Assembly (NCBI GenBank): GCA_019454045.1
Contig: SKCR01047774.1
Location: 1 to 64,000 of the forward strand
Reading direction: 5' to 3'
Source: Zanthoxylum bungeanum
Lineage: Eukaryota > Streptophyta > Magnoliopsida > Sapindales > Rutaceae
Length of the DNA: 64,000 nucleotides
A program made the translations under genes and the position numbers. Shown one piece after another: positions 21,564 through 31,366 of the stretch; position 1 is the stretch's first letter; each line of letters begins with the position of its first letter. The notes under the pieces were generated by a model. The model was not told the origin of the DNA. It saw nothing but the letters and a program-made list of their open reading frames with translations, and did not search any database.

Positions 21564-23475
21564 TGTGGACAACAGAACCTGGGCGACGTTGTTCTAGGCT
21601 CGCGGCCTAGTTGGGAAGTATGAAATAACATGGAGTCGCCACCCGGTGTGAACCGGGACAAAGATTTAAGGCCGCACTCACCCCTCGCAAGGAAGACCTC
21701 AAACCGTTGGGTTCGGAATGGTCCCTTACTTATGTCACTTGTGATGATATAATTTGTGCAATAAACTAACCGAATCTATTCAACATTCATGCTCAAGGGT
21801 ACTTAGATCTAACATGCTTTCATCCAATTAATCCCACGCAATGTAACATAACAAGCATATTGAACCATTAAATCAACATGTATAAATCATTACCCAAACG
21901 CATCATAAACTAAGAACATGAATAAAGAACAACCTAAACATGTTTTAACAAATAAATGACAAACTAAATTAAACCATGCTTTAAATAATAAACAAATAAC
22001 CTAAGGACTATAACATGCTCAAATACAAATTTGGATGAGACGAGAAATGTGTATCTTAAGTGGTATGTGGCATTGTATCCCGAGTGCAGACCATACTACC
22101 GTCCATTCGGAATCGGCTATGGAATTTACGTCCGGGTTTCCATCCGATATACCACAAAAGGGAACACATATCCCACTCATCCAACAATCACATCATGCTT
22201 CAAATGACTCTCATGCAATTATATATCAAAATAAATAAAACAAGGATAAAGAAGATAAGTAAAAAAAGGTGCCCTCAGGTCTAACCTCTTTTGTCATCTA
22301 AGAAATGGCGTTACACGTCCGTTGGAAGGGAGATTGATCCGATGCTTTTCCAATTCGTCTACTCAATGTTTTCCCTCGTTGTTTTGATGCTTGGGCTGCT
22401 GTTTTAAGTCCGTTTTGCTGCTGTTTCGCTGTTCCGTTTCAGGTCACTGTTTTGGTCGATTTGTGGACTGTTTTGGGTGATTTTGAAGGCTTACGGGGTT
22501 GCGATTTTAATGGTTTTTTAGGGAAACTTTATGGAGATTTTTGAGGGGTTTTCTAGGTGATTTTAGGGCTGTTTTGCTGGCTAAATTCGCAGCCAAAACT
22601 GACCAGAACAGAAGGTGAAGATGCGGCAGTTCAAGGTGCAGTGGGGGCGTTTTTTGGGACTGTTTTGGGGCTGCGAATGGGGCTGTGTTTGGAGAGTGTT
22701 TAGTGCGACTTTAGGGCTTTATTTGAGGCTTATTTTGGTGTGTTTTAGGGCTGTGAATGGTGTCTAAAATTCGGCAATGGAGGGCAGTGAAAGGGCTTAG
22801 GCGTGAAGGGTGTTGGTGAAGGATGAAAGATGCGGCAATGGAGGGTGCTTAGGTTTAATGATTCGGCAATGGAGGCTTCAAGGAGGTTTTTGGACGTGCA
22901 AGGGGGCTTGGGAGAGTGTTTGGGACGTGCTTAGGGAAGTATGAGCTATCTTTTGAATGGGGGGTGAAGGCCTCTTTTTATAGGCAAAGAGAGAAGACTT
23001 TCCTAATTAGATTAGGAAGGAATCTCCTAATTGATTTCTAATCAGGAATGCATCTCCTAATTAGGATTTGGGATTGGATTTGATTTGGTAGGGATTTGAT
23101 TTGATTTCTTTTATTTAGGTAAGGATTTAACAAGATTTAAACATGTGATAAATATGCATATACCTAAATAAAGGGGCTTTGGGCGTGAATCACATCCTTT
23201 GGGCATGGATTTGGTTTGACTTGGTTTGACTTGTGTATTTGGGCTTGGTTTGGGTTAGGTATGTGGTCTATGGGAGTTTTGGGCCTAAGGTGAGCTTAGA
23301 AACGGAGGTATAACAAGCAACCGAAGCGAAAACAACGAGATTAAATCCATCAAAAATTCTATTTTCCAACTTTACCCTTCCAACGTCCGTTTCCCGCGAC
23401 TTTCATGACTAAAGAAGTAGTTGCCTCCATACGAGACTCATCATTGGGCTAATGTGTAAAAATACAATGCCTACA
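21564..23475 (-). repeat. 5' LTR of element A
   Basis: 1912 bp from TGTGGACA to TGCCTACA. It shares with B's LTR a block near its left end (CACCCCTCGCAAGG, GTTGGGTTCGGAATGGTCC) and the right end. A minus-strand TATA box lies at about 22974-22984. Three copies of CGGCAATGGAGG occur between 22770 and 22880. The hairpin array of B is absent. Confidence 0.92.
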
Positions 23476-23824
23476 ATACCTCATCAAAAACTCATATCAT
23501 ATCATAGCGAAATCCAATATGTCTCAAATACATCCCTTTCAAAAATGAATCTTTTTGAAAACAAACTTCTCAAATTACTTTTTAGAAAAACTATAAAATA
23601 AAGGTATCCAAGTATATCGTAAAACTAAACTCTATAAACGAAATCAAATTCCAAAATAACTATCATCATAAATTTGTATCAGGCGTTCAAGAACCAACTT
23701 AATTGGATGAACATATTAGGCGTCCAATGCTTGAGTCGCGCACATAGACTGAGCATTGTACGAAATAAGATCATGTCAATAAAGTAGCGGGTCGGTCCAC
23801 TGCAGCTGTGTAAGTGTCATTGCA
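23476..23824. other. Unassigned spacer between element A and the CACTA relic
   Basis: 349 bp with no open frame or repeat that I recognise. It is the host or older repeat flank of both elements. Confidence 0.5.
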
Positions 23825-24159
23825 CACTACAAGAAAACTGTCAAATAGCGACGGAAAAATCTGTAGTTGATCCATAGCTAACTGACCACCAGCGACGGAA
23901 AAATTTTGTCTCTATTTTGTTGGTCGCAAAAAAAATAGCGACGAAAATATTTCATTCGTCGCTAAAATTAGCGACGAAATTTTATTCCGTCTCTATATAG
24001 CGACATAAATTCCGTCTCTAATTAGCGACGAAAATTATTCCGTCGCTAAATTGTGATGGAAAATTTCATTTCTATTTAGAGACGGGATAATTTATGTCGC
24101 TATATAGCAATGGAAATTCTGTTTCTATTTAGCAACAAAATTATTTCCGTCTCTAAATA
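23825..24159 (+). mobile_element. CACTA-like transposon terminus, left part
   Basis: Begins with CACTACAAGAAAA, the typical plant CACTA (En/Spm) terminal inverted repeat. Many short subterminal motifs of the TAGCGACGGAAAT type follow in both orientations, the usual layout of transposase-binding repeats. Element C interrupts it at 24160. No transposase gene is visible. Confidence 0.75.
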
Positions 24160-25588
24160 TGTTGTGATATTTTTATATCGTACCGCAAGTGTACGGTGTC
24201 AAGTTTTAGTATAAATGAGTTTAGAGTGTCGAACCCACAAGGATTGCGTTAACTCGCACTAAGTACTACAATTGATAATCCTAACTTTATTTAGATGACA
24301 AATAATAAAGATTTTTAATAAATAAATAAAATATAAAAATATTTTGATAGGAGGAACTAATACAATAGAGATTCTGGATCCTGATTTCACCTAGCTGTCT
24401 CCTATGTATTTGTCATGCCAATTAATCTTTGTTCAGTTATATTATTTATAAGTCAAGATCCTAAAATATTCACTCCCTCTCCCGAGTGCCGAGTGAAAAT
24501 ATTTTCAACTATAGACTTCGATATCTCTATAAAAATCTAATAATTAATAACTCATTACGATTTGTGATTCTATGTTAACGACTTCAAAGGACTACAGATT
24601 CTCTCGAACTCTATAAAATCCTAGGTTATATTCTCTAGATCTATTCAAAATCCCCTCTCTCGAGTGATAGATTCTAAACATATATCATCTCAAATTGTGG
24701 CCAACAATCAAGAAGCATTAAACTCAAAAGAACATAAATAAATCAATAAAACTTCATAACAAAATTGATAAAAACAATACAAGGTTCAAGCATATATTAC
24801 ATCATTCTCCAAAATGAAGGAGTAAATTCATGACAAAAGATAAAACAATAAATAATCAAGCCACGAATCTAATGTAAATCATTAGAGTTCTAAGAAAGAA
24901 ATAAGAAGATAAAACCCGAATTGAATCTCTTCCTCTCCGGATATCCCCCGAATTGAATCTCTTCCTCTCCGGATATCACAGCCTTAATCTCCTCTTGTCG
25001 CTCTTCAATCCTATCATTGGATCTCTAAAAATATGTAATTTCGTGTTTTGTGCTCTGTATTAGCCTCCCTTTGAGTGTTGGATGTAATGTTATATTTATA
25101 ATTGAGGCAGGGAGTCTTTGGGTGTCATTAGGATTATTAAAAACCCTAAAAAGTGAATCCTGGAATGCGCGTGCAACTCTTGTCAAATCAGGCGCCATGG
25201 CGCTAAACTCCCGGGAAATTGTATGGAAAAATTGGGCTTGAGGCGCCATGGCGCCTTTGATGTTAATATAGGTGGCGCCATGGCGCCACCTTTATTTTAT
25301 TTAACTTGGCGCCATGGCGCCTTGCTTATGTCTGTGAGTGGCGCCATGGCGCCAAAGCCTCTGGAAATTGTATATAACTTTGGCGCCTTGGCGCCTAATG
25401 ATCCTGTGCTCGTCATGTGTTCCTGAAAATTCCCAGAACACGTGCAATTGTTCCCAGATCCATGTATTAATGCTCCTATAAATAAAACATAAAATAAATT
25501 ATAAATGACATTTAAATATCTCGAAATATAACAAAACAGTACGCTAAAAAGGCCGTAATAAGTGGGTATAAACCACACTTATCAAACA
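24160..25588 (-). repeat. 3' LTR of element C
   Basis: Begins TGTTGTGATA and ends TATCAAACA. It differs from its partner by roughly 1-2 percent, plus an extra 31-bp tandem copy near 24917-24977 (CCGAATTGAATCTCTTCC). It holds the palindrome cluster at 25191-25395. Confidence 0.9.
25191..25395. repeat. Cluster of six 14-bp GGCGCC palindromes in the C 3' LTR
   Basis: Perfect GGCGCCATGGCGCC copies stand at 25242-25255, 25274-25287, 25308-25321 and 25340-25353. One-base variants are at 25191-25204 (ending GCGCT) and 25382-25395 (centre TT). Spacing between starts is 51, 32, 34, 32 and 42 bp. The surrounding LTR is AT-rich, so the islands stand out. The other LTR has the same set at 29277-29473, with one copy reduced to a single GGCGCC at 29360-29365. 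Confidence 0.95.
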
Positions 25589-25605
25589 CCCCCAAACTTA
25601 CGGTT
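25589..25605 (-). other. Polypurine tract of element C
   Basis: On the minus strand it reads TAAGTTTGGGGG just before the LTR. A second similar purine run (plus-strand CACCCCCAAATTTAAA) lies at about 26640-26656, a layout seen in Athila relatives. Confidence 0.7.
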
Positions 25606-25849
25606 TTGCTAGTCCCGAGCAAAAGATAAAAATAAAAACTAAATTCAAAAAAAAATAATTAAAAATAACTAAATTAACTAAGCCACTTTCGTAGGGATCA
25701 CGATTGCATTTAGCATATGCAACAAGCCTTTAAACCCCTAGGCGGCCCTAGTGGACGAGTTATAATCTCGTGAGGGCTTACAGCGATGACACCCACAAAC
25801 GCCATTCACACATAATCATGTAAAAAAATATAAAACAAATAAAAACATA

Positions 25850-26585
25850 GTCCCCATAGTTACACATAAAATTATCTTCAAAGAAAGCTTATAAATGAAA
25901 TCAAAGAATCTTCAAAGTACGCAATTGCAACTCGAATCCAAATTCTTGAGTAAATCATCTAAGCTAGACTCACAGTGTGTGTGTGTGTGTAAAGGTTCGG
26001 TCACAACTTTGATCTTAAGTAAGCCAACTCAATGATTTCGTTTAAAAATTAGAATCAATGGGTCAAACCAACCTAGATATCTCAATTATGCTCTGTAATT
26101 GCTTTATTTTGTGTTCGGTATGGTATGGTTTTTTTTCTTTTATTTTCTTGTCTCTTTTTGCTTTTCTCTTTTTGCACTTTTTTTTTCAACTCACCTACCC
26201 TTTAAGGTAGCATTTCTCCTCATGGTGGTCCTAATACTCGCCCATGGGTAGCTTCACGCTTATTAGTTATAGGTGGTTTATTTTCTTTCTTTAAAGACAT
26301 TTTTCTTTTTATTTTTTTAGTTACCATACTTCATAACACTAGCAAATCAAGATAGATATCTAAGCAAACGGTCATTCATCGATATGCAATTTCTTCAACT
26401 GACCACCTTGTCAACTACTTAAGTTTTACTGCTAAAAACCTATTTTTAAGTGCTTACGAGTCTAACATAGATCAATTATTCAAGGCATCAGATAAAAGTA
26501 AATTAGGCACTTATCGTTTCTAAAATTTCACCCATAAACAAACAATATTATCACAAGATTTATGCTTTACTATCAAAGACTAAAA
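25850..26585 (-). other. Conserved 3' noncoding module, element C copy
   Basis: Aligns with the modules at 1600-2345 and 9075-9890. The core 26193-26275 has only a few differences from the Tat copies over 80 bases. It contains a short GT repeat (25977-25991) at the same place as GTGTGTGTG in A and B. The following 26590-26930 is A/T-rich with no gene; it ends in a GGTTGTCTCCCCGC block typical of the end of Athila pol. Confidence 0.75.
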
Positions 26586-26933
26586 CAAATTTTTTTTAAT
26601 AAATTTAAACAACTAAATAGCAAGTAAACAACATGCACACACCCCCAAATTTAAAATTTGCATTGTCCTCAATGTAAGATAAATATCAAGAGCAAGAGTG
26701 AGGAACAACACTACCGTGCATGGAGTTGATCAGACTCTTGCTGGTTAGAATTTGGTTGCACGGGCGTTGTGTGTCCCGTACTACTTGCATAAATAACATG
26801 CAAATAAATAAATAGCACACAATAAAATAAATAAAATAAAAAGTAAAGAAAATAATAATAAAAGAAATGCAAGGGTTGTCTCCCCGCTAGCGCTAAGTTT
26901 AACGTCTTCAGCCAAACGCAACCACCCAAATGG

Positions 26934-28037
26934 TTATGGTGGCTTAAAAGTAGTGAACCGGGTAATCTCATATGTTTTCTTCTTTGGTATCCACCGGTTC
27001 TTATGACATGAAAAAGATAGCTTGGCAGGCTGTGGTGATTTATCCATAGATGGTCCCCCATGATATGTAGATTTTCTCTCAATTGGAAATTCAGGATTGC
27101 ACATTCGGTAAAATTGGCTCGGCTTTCTTTTTAATCTTCCAGGAATTATCTCTAAGTGAGAACTGGCCTTTCTTTTCCTCTTTTTACGACCCTTTGGGAG
27201 TGGTTTCGATTTTAGCTGCAGAGAATTTTCCTTTATGCATGACTGCATTATGCTCATAGGCTGTTGAAATACTGATTCACCATGTCTGGTTTCAACTCCC
27301 TTTTCTACTGTATCTATCTTGTGACAGTCTGCATCACCTTGAGAACTCGGCATGGCTCTGAAAACACTGAAGGTGATTTCTTCATATTGACCTCTCATTA
27401 TCAATTCACCTTTGTTCTCTTCTTCTATTATTGTTTCCTCCTGAAATACCATTTCATTTTCTTTACTGCCTAAGTCCTGAGAGGTGTCTTTAAACTCTTT
27501 TCCGCTCCTACAGGTTCTAATTTGACATTGCTCATTGGGGTTGACTTCAGTATCACTCGGAAAATCCCATGTCTGTTGATTGGCCTTGGAAGAAGCAAGC
27601 AACCCAATTTGCGCTTCTAAAGTTTTCATATTTGCCTCTATATTGCCCATTCGTGTTTCGAAGTTATCCATCATTGACTCATTCTTCTCAAACCTCTCTG
27701 AAGCTGTAGCTACAAACGTGCTCATGAGGTCTTCTAAGGAAGGTTTCTGCTCAGCTTTTGGATAATTGAAGCCATGAGGAGGTTGCAAAATGTTCTCCAT
27801 ATCAGCATATGAAAAATTCGGATGATAATAAATAGGCATAGAACTGCATCTATAGTTGTTGAAGTTCCGATTGTTCACATACTGTACTTGTTCAAATCTT
27901 GCTTCTCTATTGGATAAAAACATTCCATTAGCAGAAACAGCTTCAATAGACGGTTGACTCATTTGATTTATCAATACTGCTAGATGAGTCGTGAAGGACG
28001 ATACTTCAGCTATCAGTGCACTAACAGGATCTGCCAT
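26934..28037 (-). CDS. Gag-related protein of element C (Athila-like, capsid missing)
   Basis: 367 codons without a stop, the only ORF of this element. Residues about 45-200 match the segment that follows the capsid in Athila gag: QVQYVNNRNFNNY, the SLEDLMSTFVA motif, and a coiled region ending TLEAQIGLLAS near 140-150. A lysine/arginine-rich stretch (KGRKKRKRKAS) near residue 285 could be nuclear-targeting or RNA-binding. The N-terminal capsid fold is absent, as are any protease or polymerase motifs. Function is inferred only: it could be a leftover reading frame, or a protein helping packaging by another element's particles. The starting ATG lies about 220 bp inside the primer site, after an A-rich leader. 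Confidence 0.75.
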   Translation of the reverse strand: MADPVSALIAEVSSFTTHLAVLINQMSQPSIEAVSANGMFLSNREARFEQVQYVNNRNFNNYRCSSMPIYYHPNFSYADMENILQPPHGFNYPKAEQKPSLEDLMSTFVATASERFEKNESMMDNFETRMGNIEANMKTLEAQIGLLASSKANQQTWDFPSDTEVNPNEQCQIRTCRSGKEFKDTSQDLGSKENEMVFQEETIIEEENKGELIMRGQYEEITFSVFRAMPSSQGDADCHKIDTVEKGVETRHGESVFQQPMSIMQSCIKENSLQLKSKPLPKGRKKRKRKASSHLEIIPGRLKRKPSQFYRMCNPEFPIERKSTYHGGPSMDKSPQPAKLSFSCHKNRWIPKKKTYEITRFTTFKPP

Positions 28038-28255
28038 TGGTTCTTTTCAAACTCACCTCGTAAGAAAAAAATAAAACAAAAATAAAATAAAATCAAATCA
28101 AATCAAATCAAATAAAAAAATAAGAAAAATAACAAAAAAAAAAAACTTAAGACCAAAATAAAGGAAATAAAAATAATAAAATTAAAATTAAAATAAAATT
28201 CTAAATTAAAGCTAAAATTACTTGGTAGTAGTATTAATGTGAATTAAACAAACAA

Positions 28256-28273
28256 TCCCCGGCAACGGCGCCA
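28256..28273 (-). other. Primer binding site of element C, tRNA-Asp type
   Basis: On the minus strand it reads TGGCGCCGTTGCCGGGGA, complementary to the 3' end of plant tRNA-Asp(GTC), the usual Athila primer. Six bases separate it from the LTR. Confidence 0.85.
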
Positions 28274-28279
28274 AAAACT

Positions 28280-29659
28280 TGTTGTGATATTTTTATATCG
28301 TACCGCAAGTGCACGGTGTCAAGTTTAGTATAAATGAGTTTAGAGTGTCGAACCCACAGTGATTGCGTTAACTCGCACTAAGTACTACAATTGATAATCC
28401 TAACTTTATTTAGATGACAAATAATAAAGATTTTTAATAAATAAATAAAATATAAAAATATTTTGATATGAGGAACTAATACGATAGAGATTCTGGATCC
28501 TGATTTCACCTAGCTGTCTCATATGTATTTGTCATGCCATTAATCTTTGTTCAGTTATATTATTTATAAGTCAAGATCCTAAAATATTCACTCCCTCTCC
28601 CGAGTGCCGAGTGAAAATATTTTCAACTATAGACTTCGATATCTCTATAAAAATCCAATAATTAATAACTCATTACGATTTGTGATTCTATGTTAACGAC
28701 TTCAAAGGACTACAGATTCTCTCGAACTCTATAAAATCCTATGTTATATTCTCTAGATCTATTCAAAATCCCCTCTCTCGAGTGATAGATTCTAAACATA
28801 TATCATCTCAAATTGTGGCCAACAATCAAGAAGCATTAAACTCAAAAGAACATAAATAAATCAATAAAACTTCATAACAAAATTGATAAAAACAATACAA
28901 GGTTCAAGCATATATTACATCATTCTCCAAAATTAAGGAGTAAATTCATGACAAAAGATAAAACAATAAATAATCAAGCCACGAATCTAATGGAAATCAT
29001 TAGAGTTCTAAGAAAGAAATAAGAAGATAAAACCCGAATTGAATCTCTTCCTCTCCGGATATCACAGCCTTAATCTCCTCTTGTCGCTCTTCAATCCTCT
29101 CCTTGGATCTCTAAAAATATGTAATTTCGTGTTTTGTGCTCTATATTAGCCTCCCTTTGAGTGTTGGATGTAATGTTATATTTATAATTGAGGCAGGGAG
29201 TCTTTGGGTGTCATAAGGATTATTAAAAACCCTAAAAAGTGAATCCTGGAATGCGCGTGCAACTCTTGTCAAATCAGGCGCCATGGCGCTAAACTCCCAG
29301 GAAATTGTATGGAAAAATTGGGCTTGAGGCGCCATGGCGCCTTTGATGTTAATATGGGTGGCGCCACCTTTATTTTATTTAACTTGGCGCCATGGCGCCT
29401 TGCTTATGTCTGTGAGAGGCGCCATGGCGCCAAAGCCTCTGGAAATTGTATATAACTTTGGCGCCTTGGCGCCTAATGATCCTGTGCTCGTCATGTGTTC
29501 CCGAAAATTCCCAGAACACGTGCAATTGTTCCCAGATCCATGTATTAATGCTCCTATAAATAAAACATAAAATAAATTATAAATGACATTTAAATATCTC
29601 GAAATATAACAAAACAGTACGCTAAAAAGGTCGTAATAAGTGGGTATAAACCACACTTA
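28280..29659 (-). repeat. 5' LTR of element C
   Basis: Starts TGTTGTGATA. It matches 24160-25588 but stops at CCACACTTA, about eight bases before the expected end. The palindrome cluster (29277-29473) has lost one arm relative to the partner. Confidence 0.9.
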
Positions 29660-30475
29660 GAAATGGAATTTTTCGCCACTATTTAGTGACGGAATAAAGA
29701 TTCTGTTGCTAATTAGAGACAAAATTTTCGTAGCTATTCCATAACTATATATTTATAAAAAAACTAAAAAAATGAAAAAATTTAAAATTTTAGAGAGGTG
29801 GGAAATTTAAAAATTTTAAAGATGCATGGAACTTTTAAAATTTTAGAAAGGAAAAAATTTAAAATTTTAGAGAGGTGTGAAATTTTATAATTATATAGAT
29901 GTGAGAAATTATAAATTGTAGAGAGAGTAAATTTTTAAATTTTAGATAAGGGAAAATTTTAAAATTTGTGAATGGTAGAAAATTTTAAAAAATTGGACTT
30001 TTTTAATGTTATTTATAAATCTTAAATTCCACAAGACACCGTAATGTCCACCGCAAGCTTCGACACACCACCATCCATTTACACCACTTTAAACCAAAAA
30101 AAAAATATTAGTGTTTATTTCTTAGGAAATTTTCAAAGTGGAGATAAGAAAAATGAGAGATTGATAATGAGAGTTGAGGTATTAAAAAATTTGATGGTAT
30201 ATGGAATTGAGTAGGAAAATTTTGGATGAGGTATTGGAGTTGAGATTTAAAAGTTTGTGGTGTATATATAGAGGAAAAAATATGAGAAGAGGTAAGATTT
30301 GTAATTTTATAGACATTTGAAATTTTCCTAAGGCGGGAAATTTTTGTAAATTTTGGGGGGGGGGGGATTGAAAATTTTAAAATTAGCTACGGAATTTTAA
30401 TTCTGTTTCTAATTAGCGACGAAATTTTCATTCCGTTTCTAATTAGCGACGGAAAATTCATCTCTATTTTATGGA
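29660..30475 (+). mobile_element. CACTA-like relic, right part
   Basis: Motifs such as TTAGTGACGGAAT and AATTAGCGACGGAAAA resume after element C and recur near 30385-30470, around an AT-rich core with AATTTTAAAATTTT-type runs (29760-30340). No closing CTTGTAGTG terminus is found, so the element is truncated or ends unrecognisably. Confidence 0.6.
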
Positions 30476-30659
30476 TAAATAATAATACCGCCTTTATGGT
30501 CGGTTGGACTTATTTGAAAATCTGACTTAATCAAGATACCGCCTATATGGTCGGTTGGTAATATCACTGATAATTTTTATATTATAATAAGGGAGATTTC
30601 TAAATTAGAATTAGTAAAGATGGATCCCCTAACCTCCTTCATTTTATTTTTATTCTAGG
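30476..30659. other. Spacer with a repeated ACCGCC...GGTCGGTTGG motif
   Basis: Two copies of TACCGCC followed by ATGGTCGGTTGG (about 30486 and 30539) lie 53 bp apart. This looks like the end of another degraded DNA transposon, but no terminus can be assigned. Confidence 0.35.
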
Positions 30660-31366
30660 AAAGTGATGAAACATAATATTCACATACTTAATAATTGATT
30701 TAATTGTATATTGGTTAATTCTTTAGTTTGTTTATTGAATCTTAAGCTTAATGCTTCTTGTTGCCTGATCACCAAATAAATTGATGTGGTAAACTTAAAA
30801 TGAACTTGGAAAATGATTTTAGGTTTCAACTTTAGATTCAATAGCTCACGATCTTCCTTGAGGATATATAATCCTTTAATAGATTTCCTTACATGATAGA
30901 CATATACTTGTCGGGCGGGGGTAGCCATAATTGGAACTTGAACTTAATGAATTCAAGTAACTTGGTTAACATAGACATATGATTAATTGGGTTATTTGGG
31001 TGTTTGCATCTGACCATCGACAGAGGCTTTTGTATATTTTCATTTTCCAGGTTAGCAAACTAATTTATTACACATATAAGAGAAATAATTCATCTTTAGA
31101 ATAATATTGTGTGAAATCACGACCCTATATATTTTTATCTTTTGTTTATTTTTTTAGTATTTTCTTTTGTGTTTTTATTTATTTATTTATTTAGCAAATC
31201 CACAATCAACCAACCAATCAAGCGATCATTCTCTTCTCCCTCAATTAGATACGTGTAAATAAATAGTATCAATAATTAATAACAACAGTAGGAATTAAGT
31301 CCTCGTGGGATCGATATTTTTATACTACTTGAACGATAAGTGCGCTTACGTTATACGCGTGTGATT
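30660..31366 (+). repeat. Gypsy LTR relic (R/U5 side)
   Basis: Ends with GGGATCGATATTTTTATACT and a stretch of GCGCTTACG type that resembles U5 of Athila/Tat LTRs. It is distantly similar to 62880-63354 (shared TACTTGTCG/TACTTGTTG, GTAGCCA, GGAACTTGAACTTAATGA). No primer site follows; chromovirus pol starts immediately. Confidence 0.5.

Larger units (their letters stand above)
1..23475 (-). mobile_element. Element A: deleted Tat-clade Ty3/gypsy retrotransposon, split by element B
   Basis: Read right to left. The first 64 bases of the window are the end of its 3' LTR and are identical to 23412-23475, the end of its 5' LTR (21564-23475). The order from the right is LTR, tRNA-Arg primer site, leader, RT/RNase H, additional RNase H, integrase, 3' noncoding region with a tandem array, PPT, LTR. 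Element B occupies 4251-19736 and leaves a 5-bp duplication (acggc), so A is the older insertion. Gag, protease and the start of RT are missing, so A could only have moved with proteins supplied in trans, unless the deletion came after insertion. The left TSD lies outside the window; the bases after the 5' LTR are atacc. Confidence 0.9.
24160..29659 (-). mobile_element. Element C: short gag-only Athila-like LTR retrotransposon
   Basis: About 5.5 kb with LTRs 24160-25588 and 28280-29659, a tRNA-Asp primer site at 28256-28273 and one 367-codon ORF on the minus strand. The internal region is only 2.7 kb: no protease, RT, RNase H or integrase is found. The ORF matches the part of Athila gag downstream of the capsid, so the element is non-autonomous, resembling the published class of terminal-repeat elements with GAG. 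It interrupts the CACTA relic, which resumes after it. An exact 5-bp TSD is not visible, because the right LTR seems to have lost its last bases; before it stands aaata and after it gaaat. Confidence 0.85.
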
